Part shown: in pieces, positions 10,038-22,100 of the stretch
Layout of the letters: every line of letters begins with the position of its first letter
How positions within the stretch are numbered: position 1 is the stretch's first letter
Source of the DNA: Plazaster borealis
Lineage: Eukaryota > Echinodermata > Asteroidea > Forcipulatida > Labidiasteridae
Assembly (NCBI GenBank): GCA_021014325.1
Contig: CM037467.1
Span: 8,705,273 to 8,769,272, forward strand
DNA length: 64,000 bases
Reading direction: 5' to 3'
Program-made: the position numbers and the translations under genes
The notes under the pieces: model-generated
The model's database searches: none
The model's input: the letters and a program-made list of their open reading frames with translations, nothing else
Told to the model about the DNA's origin: nothing

Positions 10038-10068
10038 CTGAAGACGAGCAGAGTATACTGTTCGAAAC
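10038..10068 (+). ncRNA. hammerhead-like hairpin motif, possible Penelope-like element relic
   Basis: CTGAAGA is followed by a 6-bp stem (GAGCAG, loop AGTATA, CTGTTC) and then GAAAC. That is the order of a hammerhead ribozyme core (CUGANGA, stem II, GAAA). One extra C before the stem and unverified stems I and III weaken the call. Hammerhead motifs are known in Penelope-like retroelement terminal repeats. Related hairpins followed by CGAAACRTC occur at 47500-47560, 48620-48670 and, inverted, 61330-61365. Confidence 0.35.
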
Positions 10069-10198
10069 GTCGAGACCCCCAGCTCTTTTCAGAGCCAACA
10101 CTCCCACAAAAGAGTTTGTACACATGGTTGTGCCCGCAAATTTACTATTTATTTTAGTTACCTCTTAAAAGGAACTTGTTAATAAATCTAAGAAAAGG

Positions 10199-10246
10199 AA
10201 AACAATGAAATTGTTTGGGCAACCGCCCAAACAATTTCATTGTTTT
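10199..10246. repeat. short perfect hairpin
   Basis: AACAATGAAATTGTTTGGGC and its reverse complement are separated by about 4 bases. A third half-copy (AATTGTTTGGGCAACC) follows at 10247-10262. Confidence 0.8.
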
Positions 10247-10262
10247 AATTGTTTGGGCAACC

Positions 10263-11056
10263 ACAAAACATTAATGAATTCTAAATAAATTGTAAAATTC
10301 TGAGCACAAATCGTCACCGTTTTCACGAAGAGACTCAATTTAGTCCCTGCATCCAAACTTTCATGCTTGGAGAAAACCGTATTTGAAGAGAATCTATTTT
10401 CAAAATCATTGTTTCGGACACTGTCCACCAGTACTGCTTTCCACCTTGGCTATTGGACACCAACAGAAGAAAAGTTGTAAACATCCACAGTTACAGTTTC
10501 TTTACTGTTTTGTACACTTTGTCTCTGTTGGATATCTGCCTTGGAGTGCACCCAACCCAACTTTACACAATCATACCATGTTCATCCCTTGTCCTGCTGT
10601 AGGCTACAATCCCGGCCATATCTCGTTGGCCCCCCTGCCCCCTTTCAATGTTGAATCACATTGTTGCACGGTCTTCTGCGTTCCAGTCAACATTGAGCGG
10701 GGGGACGGGGGACGGGGGAGAGAATGTTTATTGTACGAAAGGGAATGGTTATTGTAACGTTAGGAACGGGTGGCCCAAGCATTTTGGCCGGGATTGTAGG
10801 ACACAGTTATGTTGTCCTTTAATGACAGTCTCATGATCAAGGAGAACAAACTATGTATATTACAAGTAAAACCAAGCGTGAACTTACATTATTTATGATG
10901 TCTGGATGAAGAGTGGGCTAGCCCTACTTGTGCCGGTTGTGCGGTGTATCAGAAAAGAAAAACAATCTGCATACACCCTCCAAACATCTCGAACTGACAC
11001 AAACTCATCTACTTCATGATATGTGTCAAGATCAAGATTTTTTGCTTTCACAACGG
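10263..11056. other. intergenic, no gene seen
   Basis: ORFs of 60-124 codons here have no recognisable domains. A G-rich GGGGGACGGGGGACGGGGG run lies near 10700. Confidence 0.45.
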
Positions 11057-11305
11057 CGGTCGGGTTGTCGTAGTGGTAAAGTTAAAGTTCCTCCCCCTTC
11101 CACCTCTAGGATCCCGGTTTGAATCCTGCTGGGGGCACTATGTGGATTGGGTTTTCAGTCCCTACGTATTCTGTGCGGGTCTGGGGTTTTCCACCCAAAA
11201 CTGAAACTTCCTTCCTTTTCTCCATGTGGTTCTTGTCTAGTATAGTGATGAAGTTCGCTTTTCTGAGAATCCTTGGTTTAAAACAAGAATTATTTAATAA
11301 ACATG
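11057..11305 (+). mobile_element. tRNA-derived SINE, family 2, plus orientation
   Basis: The head is tRNA-like: TCGTAGTGGTAAAG resembles an A box and GGTTTGAATCCTG a B box. The body runs through GGTTTTCAGTCCCTACG and TTCCACCCAAAACTGAAAC. The same family occurs inverted at 17864, 34346, 38303 and 50165. Confidence 0.75.
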
Positions 11306-12993
11306 GCTGAAGACAACAAGGAATGTGCTTGCTTTCTTGAAGAAAATTGTCACATGTGGGAAAATATAGACGTTAAACAACGGCCCTATAGGCCTTGTTG
11401 AATATGGGATGCAGTTTTAAGCACCGCATTTTTGTCTTCCTTTTTAATCTTGCACTTTCGGGATAACTAATAAAAACATAACATGGATTGCAAAAATTAA
11501 GTTCAAATCAATGTTTAACACATGTCAATGATAATGTACAAAAATACATTTTACTACAAAACCCTGAGGATTTTTAGCTCTGCACTAAAACAAAGGCACA
11601 CTATCGGCAACTATAAATACCTTTGTTATATTAATAAACTAAAATAAATGTTTAAATCAAGCAATCCTATCATACAAATATATGTACTTCAAATACACTT
11701 AAAAAGTGACCATTTACGAAAACAAAGTGTGACTTTACACAGGTGGGCTAATGGGCAATAATAGAGTGCTGGAATAATAATTTAAAAAACGAGTATTAAA
11801 AGTTACAGTCCACTATGGCATGAACAGTGACGTAACTACGCCTTTTCATTTGGGCTCAGGCCGGGGCAAAGAAATAATTTCACTGGGCCATTCATGAACA
11901 GGGTTCTCCCCAGGTTTTTTTTCAAAACTGTGAGGGCATTCTGGACCCAAACATTTTTATGTTTGACCGAAGCACGCTGAATTGAAACAAGGTCTTCGGA
12001 ATGTTTTCTACTTGGTGTTTATCTTGGTTTTAAAAGCCCTACTATAGCAATCTGGAGCATTCAATATGGTTTTCTCTTGATGTTTTTTGTGGATTTTTTT
12101 TTTTTTACATCAATGCTCCTCTTTATACAAAGTCGGCAATAACTCCATAAAAATTTAAAAAATATATAATTGGAGGACAGACATTTCAACATTAATATAT
12201 TTTTATCTCATGAAATCTAGAATCATATTCTTTAAATTGTAAGAGTGACCACTGGTAACCCCGGGATAAACCTTTGCAAGAAAGGCACAATGACTCTATC
12301 ACCAGAATTACTTTAATCTGATTTGGTAAATAAAATACAGGTTATTAATTCTTAATAACTTCTATTATTAGCATCCTACATGACTTGACCAGATCTTTAT
12401 AATATAATACATGTATGTAATTATTATTATGCTCTTTTTCAAGCCATTTATAATAAGCCTCTCAAAGCGCAACTAAAACCCACTGTTCATTGGGCACCAA
12501 AGCAATACTGAAACCATCTCGCCTCCTTAGGAATATGCGGAATCGGCAAGTCGCTAATCATTCACATCAAAAATCCCTACCCTAACATCCTACCCATTTA
12601 CTCCTGTGTGAGTGAGAAGCAATTATGGTGAAGTGTCATTTGCTCAAGAACACAAGTGTCACCACCACGATTCAGCCCACATTCTGATGAATTCACCACC
12701 AAAACATCAGGTTAAATGGGGGAGACTTCCCTTCCATGGCAGCATGGCACGCTACTAAAAATATGATTTCTTTTTAAATATTGTTTTTATGAGATATCAC
12801 CTAACATCACAAGGCCGGACAGCCACTTCAAGGTGAGGGCTACACTTAACTGATTTGGTCTGTGGACCCAAATCAACTCTCACCAGGGGCACGCTGCCAC
12901 CTACTCCTAGGGCTGAAACAGTGTTACCCCCTTCACAGTGTATGAGATGACCTTTACCTTTGATGACCTTTATTCTGCTCTTTCTTACAATGA
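11306..12993. other. AT-rich region downstream of FBXL4
   Basis: It probably includes the FBXL4 3' untranslated region; an AATAAA on the minus strand (12969-12974) lies 20 bp after its stop. No other gene could be supported. A T-run sits near 12100. Confidence 0.4.
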
Positions 12994-13126
12994 TCAGGAT
13001 GATACAAAGCTTCTCTTGATTGACACATGGGGGTACCATTCTCTCCATACCCTCACAGCATCCTCTGGTACCCCGTTACAGAAGGAAAGATCAAACAGAC
13101 GTAGCTTCGGACAACTGTCTAGAACT
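12994..13126 (-). CDS. FBXL4: FBXL4 coding exon 15 (terminal)
   Basis: Acceptor TTCCGCAG. It encodes a final LRR (CPKLRLFDLSFC) and the C-terminal VSIKRSFVSS, then TGA. Human FBXL4 ends in an equivalent IKKSF motif. This identified the last exon although it is too short to stand out as an ORF. Confidence 0.9.
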
Positions 13127-16100
13127 CTGCGGAAAAGTAGAAATCGTGGCTCAAATTCACTACGAGCTAAGAATGAATGATCTTAAAAAGGGGCTCATTT
13201 ATCAGTTTTGTAATCCACTCATTTTCCAATAGATGGAGTCCTCATGAAAGTGTGGGGGGAACTACAAGTCTCTCAGTGGGAATGAAACCTGAGGTTGACG
13301 GTGTAAAATACCAGTGTTTGATACCCTTCAAGAACAATTTTTGTCAAAATCCAAAAACGTTTGACGACGTCACATTTCAATACAGTCTATACATTTTTGT
13401 ACAGAATTTGTTTAGCTGATTCCTGAATTTTGATGAAATTCAATCAAAACGGCTTTGAATTTGACTTTTTTGACTGGCGCTAAAAATCCCTTTGGAATGT
13501 ACAAACCCAATTGTTTTTGATGTCCGATGACGTCATGTTTCAAATTTCGCTCTGACAGAGTATCAAATAAATTGGCATTATACGCCATTTTAACGTGAGG
13601 TTTGAGACTTTGTAATTGTTTTCCCATTTTAATAAGAACTCTATCTATGGACTGTGCAAGTCTCGCCCATGTTTGAACTTCCGGGACCATTGTGGTCCCA
13701 ACCATATGGAGATTTAGGTGGGAAAGATTTTGTTTTGTCAATTATTTTAGCTTAGCGTGGTTCACGACCATGAAAAATATATATGTTGTTGGGAATATAA
13801 TACTTAGTGATAAAAAATAGGAAAGTAAAATCAATTCAACAATATAACGAAGAAAACCCGAAAATTTCTTTCAGAGAAAAAAAAAGTTCTTCGTTTGATG
13901 TGTTTTCTCGTTCCGATACGCGCGAGACTTGCACAGTCTATTGGAAAATGAGTGCATCACAAAACTGAACTTGACCTTGGAGCCCCTCTTTAAGATTTGT
14001 CAATTTTAATTGGTAAGCGAAGTGTGATGTCACAATACAAGTCACTACGGCAATGCTTATATAGCGATTCATCACACCCCTAGGGGCATATCAAAGCACT
14101 CATTTTTGGTTTTACAACAGGATTGCGAAGCTACGTTTTGAATATGACATGTATGAGACCCATTTATGTAGCACCTTCTAATGGTTTAGAAGGTGCTGTG
14201 GTGCATTCAGCAGCCACTGCCAGAAACACCGGGGCAAACCCCATCTCTTAGCGATAAGTGTAAAAGGGTTCTTTTACGTGCATTACACAACACACGGGAT
14301 CTACGGCTTTACATCCCACCGAAGGATGAAGCAATAATGGTTAAGTATATTGCTCAAGGACACAAGAATCACGACCGGGACGCAAGCAAACATTCTGCTG
14401 ATCAGAAACACCAGAGCTTGAGTTCGGTACTCTTAATCGCTCGGCCATGACACAACACTTTACTATTAATGCTTCTATTAAAGGCACTCGACACGTTTGG
14501 TAATTGTCAAAGACCAGTATTGTCACTTGGTGTATCCCAACATATGCATAAAATAACAAACCTGTGTAAATTTGGGCTCAATTGGTCATCGAAGTTGCAA
14601 GAAAATAGTGAAAGAAAAAACACCCTTGTTGCACAAAATTGTGTGCTTTCAGATGCCAATAAAAGGCTTCAGGCCTGAAGTCTTTTAAAATTTTAGTGAG
14701 AAATTACCTCTTTCTCAAAAACTACGTTACTTCAGAGGGAGTCGTTTCTCACAATGTTTCACACTATCAACAGCTCTCAGTTGCTCGTGAACAAGTCAGT
14801 TTTTATGCTAATATATATATTTTGTGTAATTACCAAAGGTGTCCAGTGCCTTTAATAATATTCTACCATGCACTGTCTCAATTCGTATGTAGAACAAAAT
14901 GTTATGTTTAATTGGAACCTGGGTTAAGACTGCTTAGGAAGCCCTACCTCTGCACACTCATTGGACCGACAGCTAATGTACCCAGGATGTCTAACTGTTC
15001 AAGATCTGGTAGATTGGCAGCTATAGCATACAAGTCACTATCTGACACACTCCTAAAACACAGATACCAATCAAGAAGTTAAACTCTCAACAACATAACA
15101 TAACATAACGATTAAAATTGGTAAGGCGCTATTCCATCAAGATCATAGTGCACATAACACAAGTTAACATGGATAGAGGTGAGTCTTAAGAGCTTTACGA
15201 AATAGAGATAAACTAACAGATTCCCAAAATGACAGGAGGAAGACTGTTTCGAATCAATGGTCCAGCTACACTGAATGCTTTTAGACCCGGAAGTTTGCTT
15301 GCACAGGGAACAATCAAGTGAGTGATGTCAAGTGTGGTCCGAAGAAAACATGGAGGAGTGTATTTATGACAAATTTGAAAGCTATCTAGGAGTAGTTTTG
15401 TTCAAGCACTTATAAACAAAACGAGCAAGTTTAAAATGAATCCATTCTCTAATCAGTAGCCAAGGAAGTTCCCTGAGTGATGGGGTAATATGTTCTCTCA
15501 AGGGTTTGGAACATACCAAACGAGCTGCACTAGTTTGTAATGTTTGAACTCTGTCCAACTAAAGTGGCATAGCACCAAAAAATAGAACATTGCCATGGAC
15601 TCAATATGATCGAGGTCTAAAGCTCTGACAACATGATGGAGAGTATCCTTGTCATGGTACCTTTTGATGACTGTCATCATTGCAAAAGACAACAAAATCA
15701 AAGTAAAGGTCATGTCGTAAATTGACATTTTCCAATGTATCTTGTTAACATGCTACACCACACCAATGCACAGACCCTTGCATAGGCTGCCATCACTGAG
15801 GTCAAGCAATGGAAACATGTACATGTGTACTCGCCAGGCAACCCTCAGCCATTGGTAGGTCTTAGGGTTGCAGATTAACCGTAAAACAATGTTAAAAACC
15901 ATTTCCAATTTGCTTTGGTGAATAAACGAAGTCGCCAGTAAAAGAAAAAAAATTGACTTTCCTTTTCTTGAAAAAGTCAGTCCTATATGCATCCAGGGAG
16001 AATGATTGTCATCCCTTTTGTCGGTAGAACTGTCTATTTTTCAAAATATTATACATTATTTTGAATCCCCTACAATTTGTTATAGAGTGTAAAATTTGCT

Positions 16101-19100
16101 TTGTAATAATAATAATAATATGACGTTCTTATAGAGCGCATTTCAGTTCTGGGAGAACTCTCAATGCGCTTTACATACAATACATAATAACAAAAGTATA
16201 TTCTACACTTAGGCCCCCTAACAATTTGAAATTACAAAAAAGATTGTGAAAACAGGTAGGCCCCTTCACCTGTGGTTGTGGTTTTGTGAAAGTGAAGACT
16301 GGCTTTAGTGTTTTCTTTTAATCCTGAGCAATCCCAGAAAGTGTTTCGACATTTGCTTCTTTTACAGATCGGCTTATAGTTCGGATTGGAATCGTTAGAA
16401 ACGGTTAAACGTTTAACCGGAAGTCACAAGTTCAGTTTAACTGTTTAGGAAAATAAATGTAGATGCACAACAGACCTCAGCCAGGGCGCTATTTGAGCTT
16501 CAGTTGTCATGTATACAATCGATCTTTGGAGTTAATTTTTTGGTTTCTGACATGATCTGGCTGTAAACACATGTCACACATTACAAGAATATGAGCAATT
16601 GTCAGAGCTGTGTATTGAGAGAGTTGCGACAACTTGCGATTAGAAGCCATTTTGTCTCCAAAAAATGCATTGGCGAATACAGGGTGCCAGACTAGTCTGC
16701 CCATTGGGTTGTACTGCATTTGGGAACAAAATGGCGTCCAGCAACCACGTGACCGGAGAAAGCTGGTCCCTCCATGTCGCAACTCTCTCAATACACGGCT
16801 CTGGCAATTGTCAATACAGTGCCCCCTCTACAGTTCACACAGGAGACGTTTTTTTCTTCAAAAAAGCAGTCATCAAAAAATAGCACATGCTGTCTAGGAC
16901 CTTGAAATGGGCTTCAAGAAGTGAACACATTTTCTGGCCTCACACAAACAAACAAACAATTGATGCTGTAAACACAGCAGAGAAATACGACCTTGCTCAT
17001 GTTCAGTGCACGAGGACTTGGGGCGGTTTTGGACTTGAGTAAACTTTTTTTTTATGGACTCGAACTCGGACTCGGTCTCAGAGCGCCGTGACTCAGACTT
17101 AGCCGGTGTGGCATGATATTCTGTCCCCTCATATGGAGAATTGTGTAGAAATTTCGCCTCAGAGCGCCCTCTGTTGAAATCAACTTTCTTCAGCCCATGT
17201 TAATTTACCGCATGGGGGACACACACACCAGGGGGAAAAATCCTCTGTAACACTGGCTCAGATAGGGTGATGACGAAAAAATTGCTGACCTTTCCCATGA
17301 ATATTTGCTGCAAACGTCCTGGGCAAACTGTACATGTAGCGGGCACACTGTATATGTTAATCATCCGAATTGGGGCACTGTGGGACTTAATAGCACCTTA
17401 TTATTGCCTGTTTTAGAGGCAGGTTTCTGTTCACATTGTTTTCATCAATCATACCTCAGTGCTGTTAGGTAGAGCTTGCGTAGTTTCGTGCATGACTGCA
17501 CAAAGTTTTCAATGTGGTAGTTGCTGCCATCGGATCTCAACCAAACGCTATAAACCAAAGATATCATTTTTTTAAGAAGGTTCAGGGATATAGGGCAATA
17601 AAATGTTACAACAGGCGTTTACCTCAAATGACTTGAAATTAGATACGATAGAAAACCGTCGGCTCGGTCCATTTACAGCGGCCAGCTACCATCCCGATAA
17701 TTACCATGCAGTAGACTGACCCGGCATCACACTGTTATTCCCTAATTCTAATTCCCAATGGCTTATTTGACAACTCAGTGATTATCGGCCTTACATCTGT
17801 GCACCAAGCCTCCAGAGAAGCAGTTTCAACTGAAATACATCTCTGTCAAAGTCAAGGAACATTTCATTTAATTTATTCTGGTTGTGAAGCCAAGGAATCT
17901 CAAAAAAGCGAACTTAATCACTGTACTAGCCAAAAACCCAATGGAGAGAAGACAAAGAAGGAAGTTTCAGTTTTAGATGTGGGAGAATTATTCCACAGAA
18001 AACCCACGCAGTGAAGTAGGGACTGAAAACCTAGAGGTCCTAGAGGTGGAAGGCATACCACTACGCCAACCAAACACCTAGCATAATGAAGACCCCCACA
18101 AATTACTGGTGCTTATTTTGATTGCCGCTGTTAACAGATTTATAGGGCCTATTTCGTTTTAATACATGTAGGTCGTTGGTTCAAATCCTGTTCTAGTTAA
18201 TTTGTCTTTGTTCAACCCCAAATTATAGATTTATAATTATTTGCATGCTTTAGGGTTGCGTTGACTAAGGCAAACGGTGTGCCGAACCTTTTCAGCAATA
18301 TTTGCTAGTACAAACGAGAAACCCAACAATGCAAATCTATTGTCAACGAGCTTTGCAAAACACGATTTTGCAAAATATTTTATAGAATTGTGTCTGCTAT
18401 AAATTAAGCAAAACAAAACTGACTTTGGTCATCCAGTCTCTTATTTATAGGCCAGCAGCCAATTTCACGAAACTTTACGCAACTGCGTATATCCACGTGT
18501 GCACGATTTCTTGTAGTAGTGGTGCACAACTTACGCAATAAATGTTGCGCAAGTGGACTTACGCAGTTGCGTAAAGTTTCATGAAATCAGTTGCTGGTCG
18601 AAGTACTTAATTCATATGCACTTTTATAATAAAGTCAAAGTCACTAATATGTGACGGGAAAAGACAGAAGGGAAACAAAATAAAAATGTTTTTAGCAAGA
18701 GTATTTTCTCACCACCATCCTAAGTCAATCTCCAATAGATCTTTGCATCCCGCTGCCAACATGCTCAGACCAGATAACGTCAAAGTCCTTGCCCGCCATA
18801 GATTCACACTCAGTAAATGCCTATATGAAGAAAAAAAATGGGGAAACGAAATGTAGTCTTTGTAGAAAGTGCAAAGTGACTGAACACTTAAAAAGACAGG
18901 TCTAAACATTAACACTTCAATGTAATCAGTATCACTCATTTATAATTACTGCATCTGGAAGTATCTGTCTTAGCTAGAAAAATACTGGTAAACTGTATTA
19001 AACCCTGGGAGCCAAGGCTCACAAAAAACAAACTTACAGACACAATGCGCCTCACTGGGCGGAATCTTTAATTATAGGGCAATTAAGTCTGTTTGAGGGT

Positions 19101-22100
19101 GGTGGGTGGTTGGTGGTGGGGTTGGGGGTAGGGGGTGTAGAGAAAGGGCAATCCCTTCTCTACACCCAAGCCCCTCCCACCCCCTCATTAATACATTATA
19201 CCAGTATTTTTCTAGCTAGGACAGAATGATTCCAGCTTGCATACAGCAATGTAGATCTGAAAGAGACATGATGCATACTGTATACATCAAAATCAATGGT
19301 AAGCAGAGCCATGAAATTGGGCCCAGATGTTTCAACCACCCAGACAATGTGTAGAGAAGCACTTTTAACATATAATTGTTTTTAAAAATGCCTAAGGTAA
19401 ATGAAAAGTTGTCAATTACACACTAGAAAAAAAAAAGTATATGATGGGACTCATAAAATAAAGTGCTTTACTTTGGATACATGGGATATGGGCAAATCTG
19501 AAGAATAATTCTTAATTTTTCTGAAGCAAGGTGATGAAGAATAATATCGTCCGGAATAGTGCAAAAAAGTTGTATCTCCTTAAATAGCACTTACGTTAAT
19601 CATGAGTTTGAAACTATCCAAACGTCATATCTGTCCTAAAATAGCCCGCAAGAACACACGTACAAGTACGCGCCAAAATACAAAATTTGTGCACGCAGAA
19701 TTTTTGTGCGAGTTACAAAGATTTTGCAAAATCGAAGACGCGACGATATCAGAGGTACATGCATGCACTGTACAGTGTACTTGTACATGTACATACCTGG
19801 TGTGCAACTTCCACATTGTGTCATGTACTTACCTGCATTTTGCCAGCTCTGCTACCACATTGTCATAATTCTGTATAGTTTGTACAGCATCTAAATTTAT
19901 ATACTCCAGTTTAGGTGAATTTCTGCAAACAAACACAAATTGTTTCAATACAATTTCAATTTTTGACGAAACTCAGAGGATAGAGTCATTGCCAATTTGC
20001 CAATTGTGAATTTGATCTGCAGTCAAAACAAATATTTAAAGGCACTGCACGTTTGGAAATTGTCAAAGACCAGTGTTCTCACTTGGTGTATCCCAACATA
20101 TGCATAAAATAACAAGCCTGTGAAAATTTGGGCTCATATGGTCATCGAAGTTGCAAGAAAATTATGAAAGAAAAAACACCCTTGTTGTACAAATTTGTGT
20201 GCTTTCAGATAGGAATAACAACTTCTTGCAAGAAGTTTTATTATTTTAGTGAGAAATTACCTCTTTCTCAAAAACTACGTTACTTCAGAGGGAGTCGTTT
20301 CCTACAATGTTTTATACTATCAACAGCTCTCCGTTGCTTGTTACCAAGTAAGTTTTTATGCTAATATTTGTTTTGAGTCATTACCAAACGTGTACGATAC
20401 CTTTAAATATATATATATTTTTTGCATTGGCCGCAACTTGTGCGTATCTGCCCAATACGCTGACTTGAGCATGGGGAGGACAATGCCTATGGAGATATGT
20501 AGATTTCAAGGAGCTTCTGGGAACAGTCTCCTCAAAAATAGAGCAGGATTTCTTTATACATGGTGTGTATCTGAAAACAAAATTAAAGCTATTTTTGTTC
20601 ACCAAGCAAACAGTCAAAAGTGTGAACTCATAATACAAATCTGAAATTTCTCATCCTGGAAACTAACAACAGAACAAGTTTTGAGATGTTCCAGCCTTTC
20701 TTCATATCAGAAATTATTAAAGATCATAATGAAATCCAAATCTGAATTAAAATATTCTATTTGTCTTTCATCGACCTTTGTACCATTTGAACCTTTTCCT
20801 CTGAACCTTTTGTACTTTTTCTTCTCTCATTTCAATTCTGGTCTTGTCAAAACAAATTCTGGTCCAGTAAACATTTTGAGCTACAAGCCTTGTGGTTTTA
20901 TGGATTCCCCCCCACCCAAATTTGAACCCTGGTGGATGAGTTGGTTGGGATTAGCTGCAGTGGTTGCAAGGGATGTCAATAAGCCAGTTTGAGATATGGT
21001 GGACACATTACTATAACACTATTTGGTTTGGGTAAATTTGTCTGTATACACCCAAACCAAACAGTGCAATCCTATAGTGTCCACCATATCTCAAAAAGGC
21101 TAATGAGTGTGTTGTTAAAGGTATTGTACACTTTTGGTAACAGCTCAAAATCAGTGTCCACATTTTGTGTGATTCAACATATGCATGAACAAACAAACCT
21201 AGCTCATCGAGGTCACGAGAAAATAGTGAAAAGAGACCTTATGTGTTTTCTGTTTTTTCAAATTATCGCGCGTGATTGTTTTTCTATTGTTTTTCTCATT
21301 TCTCAGAAAAGATAGCATTTTAGGGAGAAATATTTTAAGGAACCCTTTCTATCATTACTCACTCTAAATCATGTAAGTTATGTGTGAATCTGTGCACATT
21401 GTGTTTTTCGATCTTACCAATAGTGTACAGAGCCTTTAAAGATAAATAAGTATCAAACCTTATAATTTTGATGGTGACTTGTTCAGTTATCCTTGTTCTG
21501 TAAAGGTTCAGTCTAGTCAGGTTGGTCAGAGTGGCCAGAGGGTCAAAGGCGTCACTGTCCAATATCCGCACCGATGATAAATCAAGCTCTGTTTAAACAG
21601 AAACATTAAAATTACAATATCAATCAAGAACTCACTGATGGGGAGGAACTACGGAAGATGTTTATACTGAGAAACATTTTACTTCTGGGAACCAACAATC
21701 AAAGGTGACTTTGCTTTCGAAGAAACATAATGAATTTATTATTATTATTTATTTGACCAAAACAACACAAAATGTACAATAAATAATAAATGTACATAAT
21801 AATAAACGTGATAAAAGGAGTGTCAAGAAAGCACACATTAAAACCCCCCACAATAATACAAAATACACAGAAATCGTACAGAATCTTAACATCATTAATT
21901 TTTGAGAAATATTTGGTCAATTTGTATCATTCAAAGTTGTTTGCAAAACTTTATACACTTTTCCACAATACTTATTTAACAAGAACCCAGTTAGGGTCTA
22001 CACTTATCGCCAAGAGAAGGGGTTTTCCCGGGTGTGTCTGGAAGTGGCTGCTGAATGCGCAGCAGCACCTTGTAAACCCTTCAAATTTAGTCTCATAATT

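Noticed and set aside
13412..13741. A 110-codon minus-strand gene
   Set aside because: It is contained in mobile elements (families E and M2) within an FBXL4 intron.
16507..16897. Protein-coding exons on both strands near ATGGCGTCC
   Set aside because: Both strands have similar open lengths, no motif was found, and no phase-compatible FBXL4 exon is missing there.
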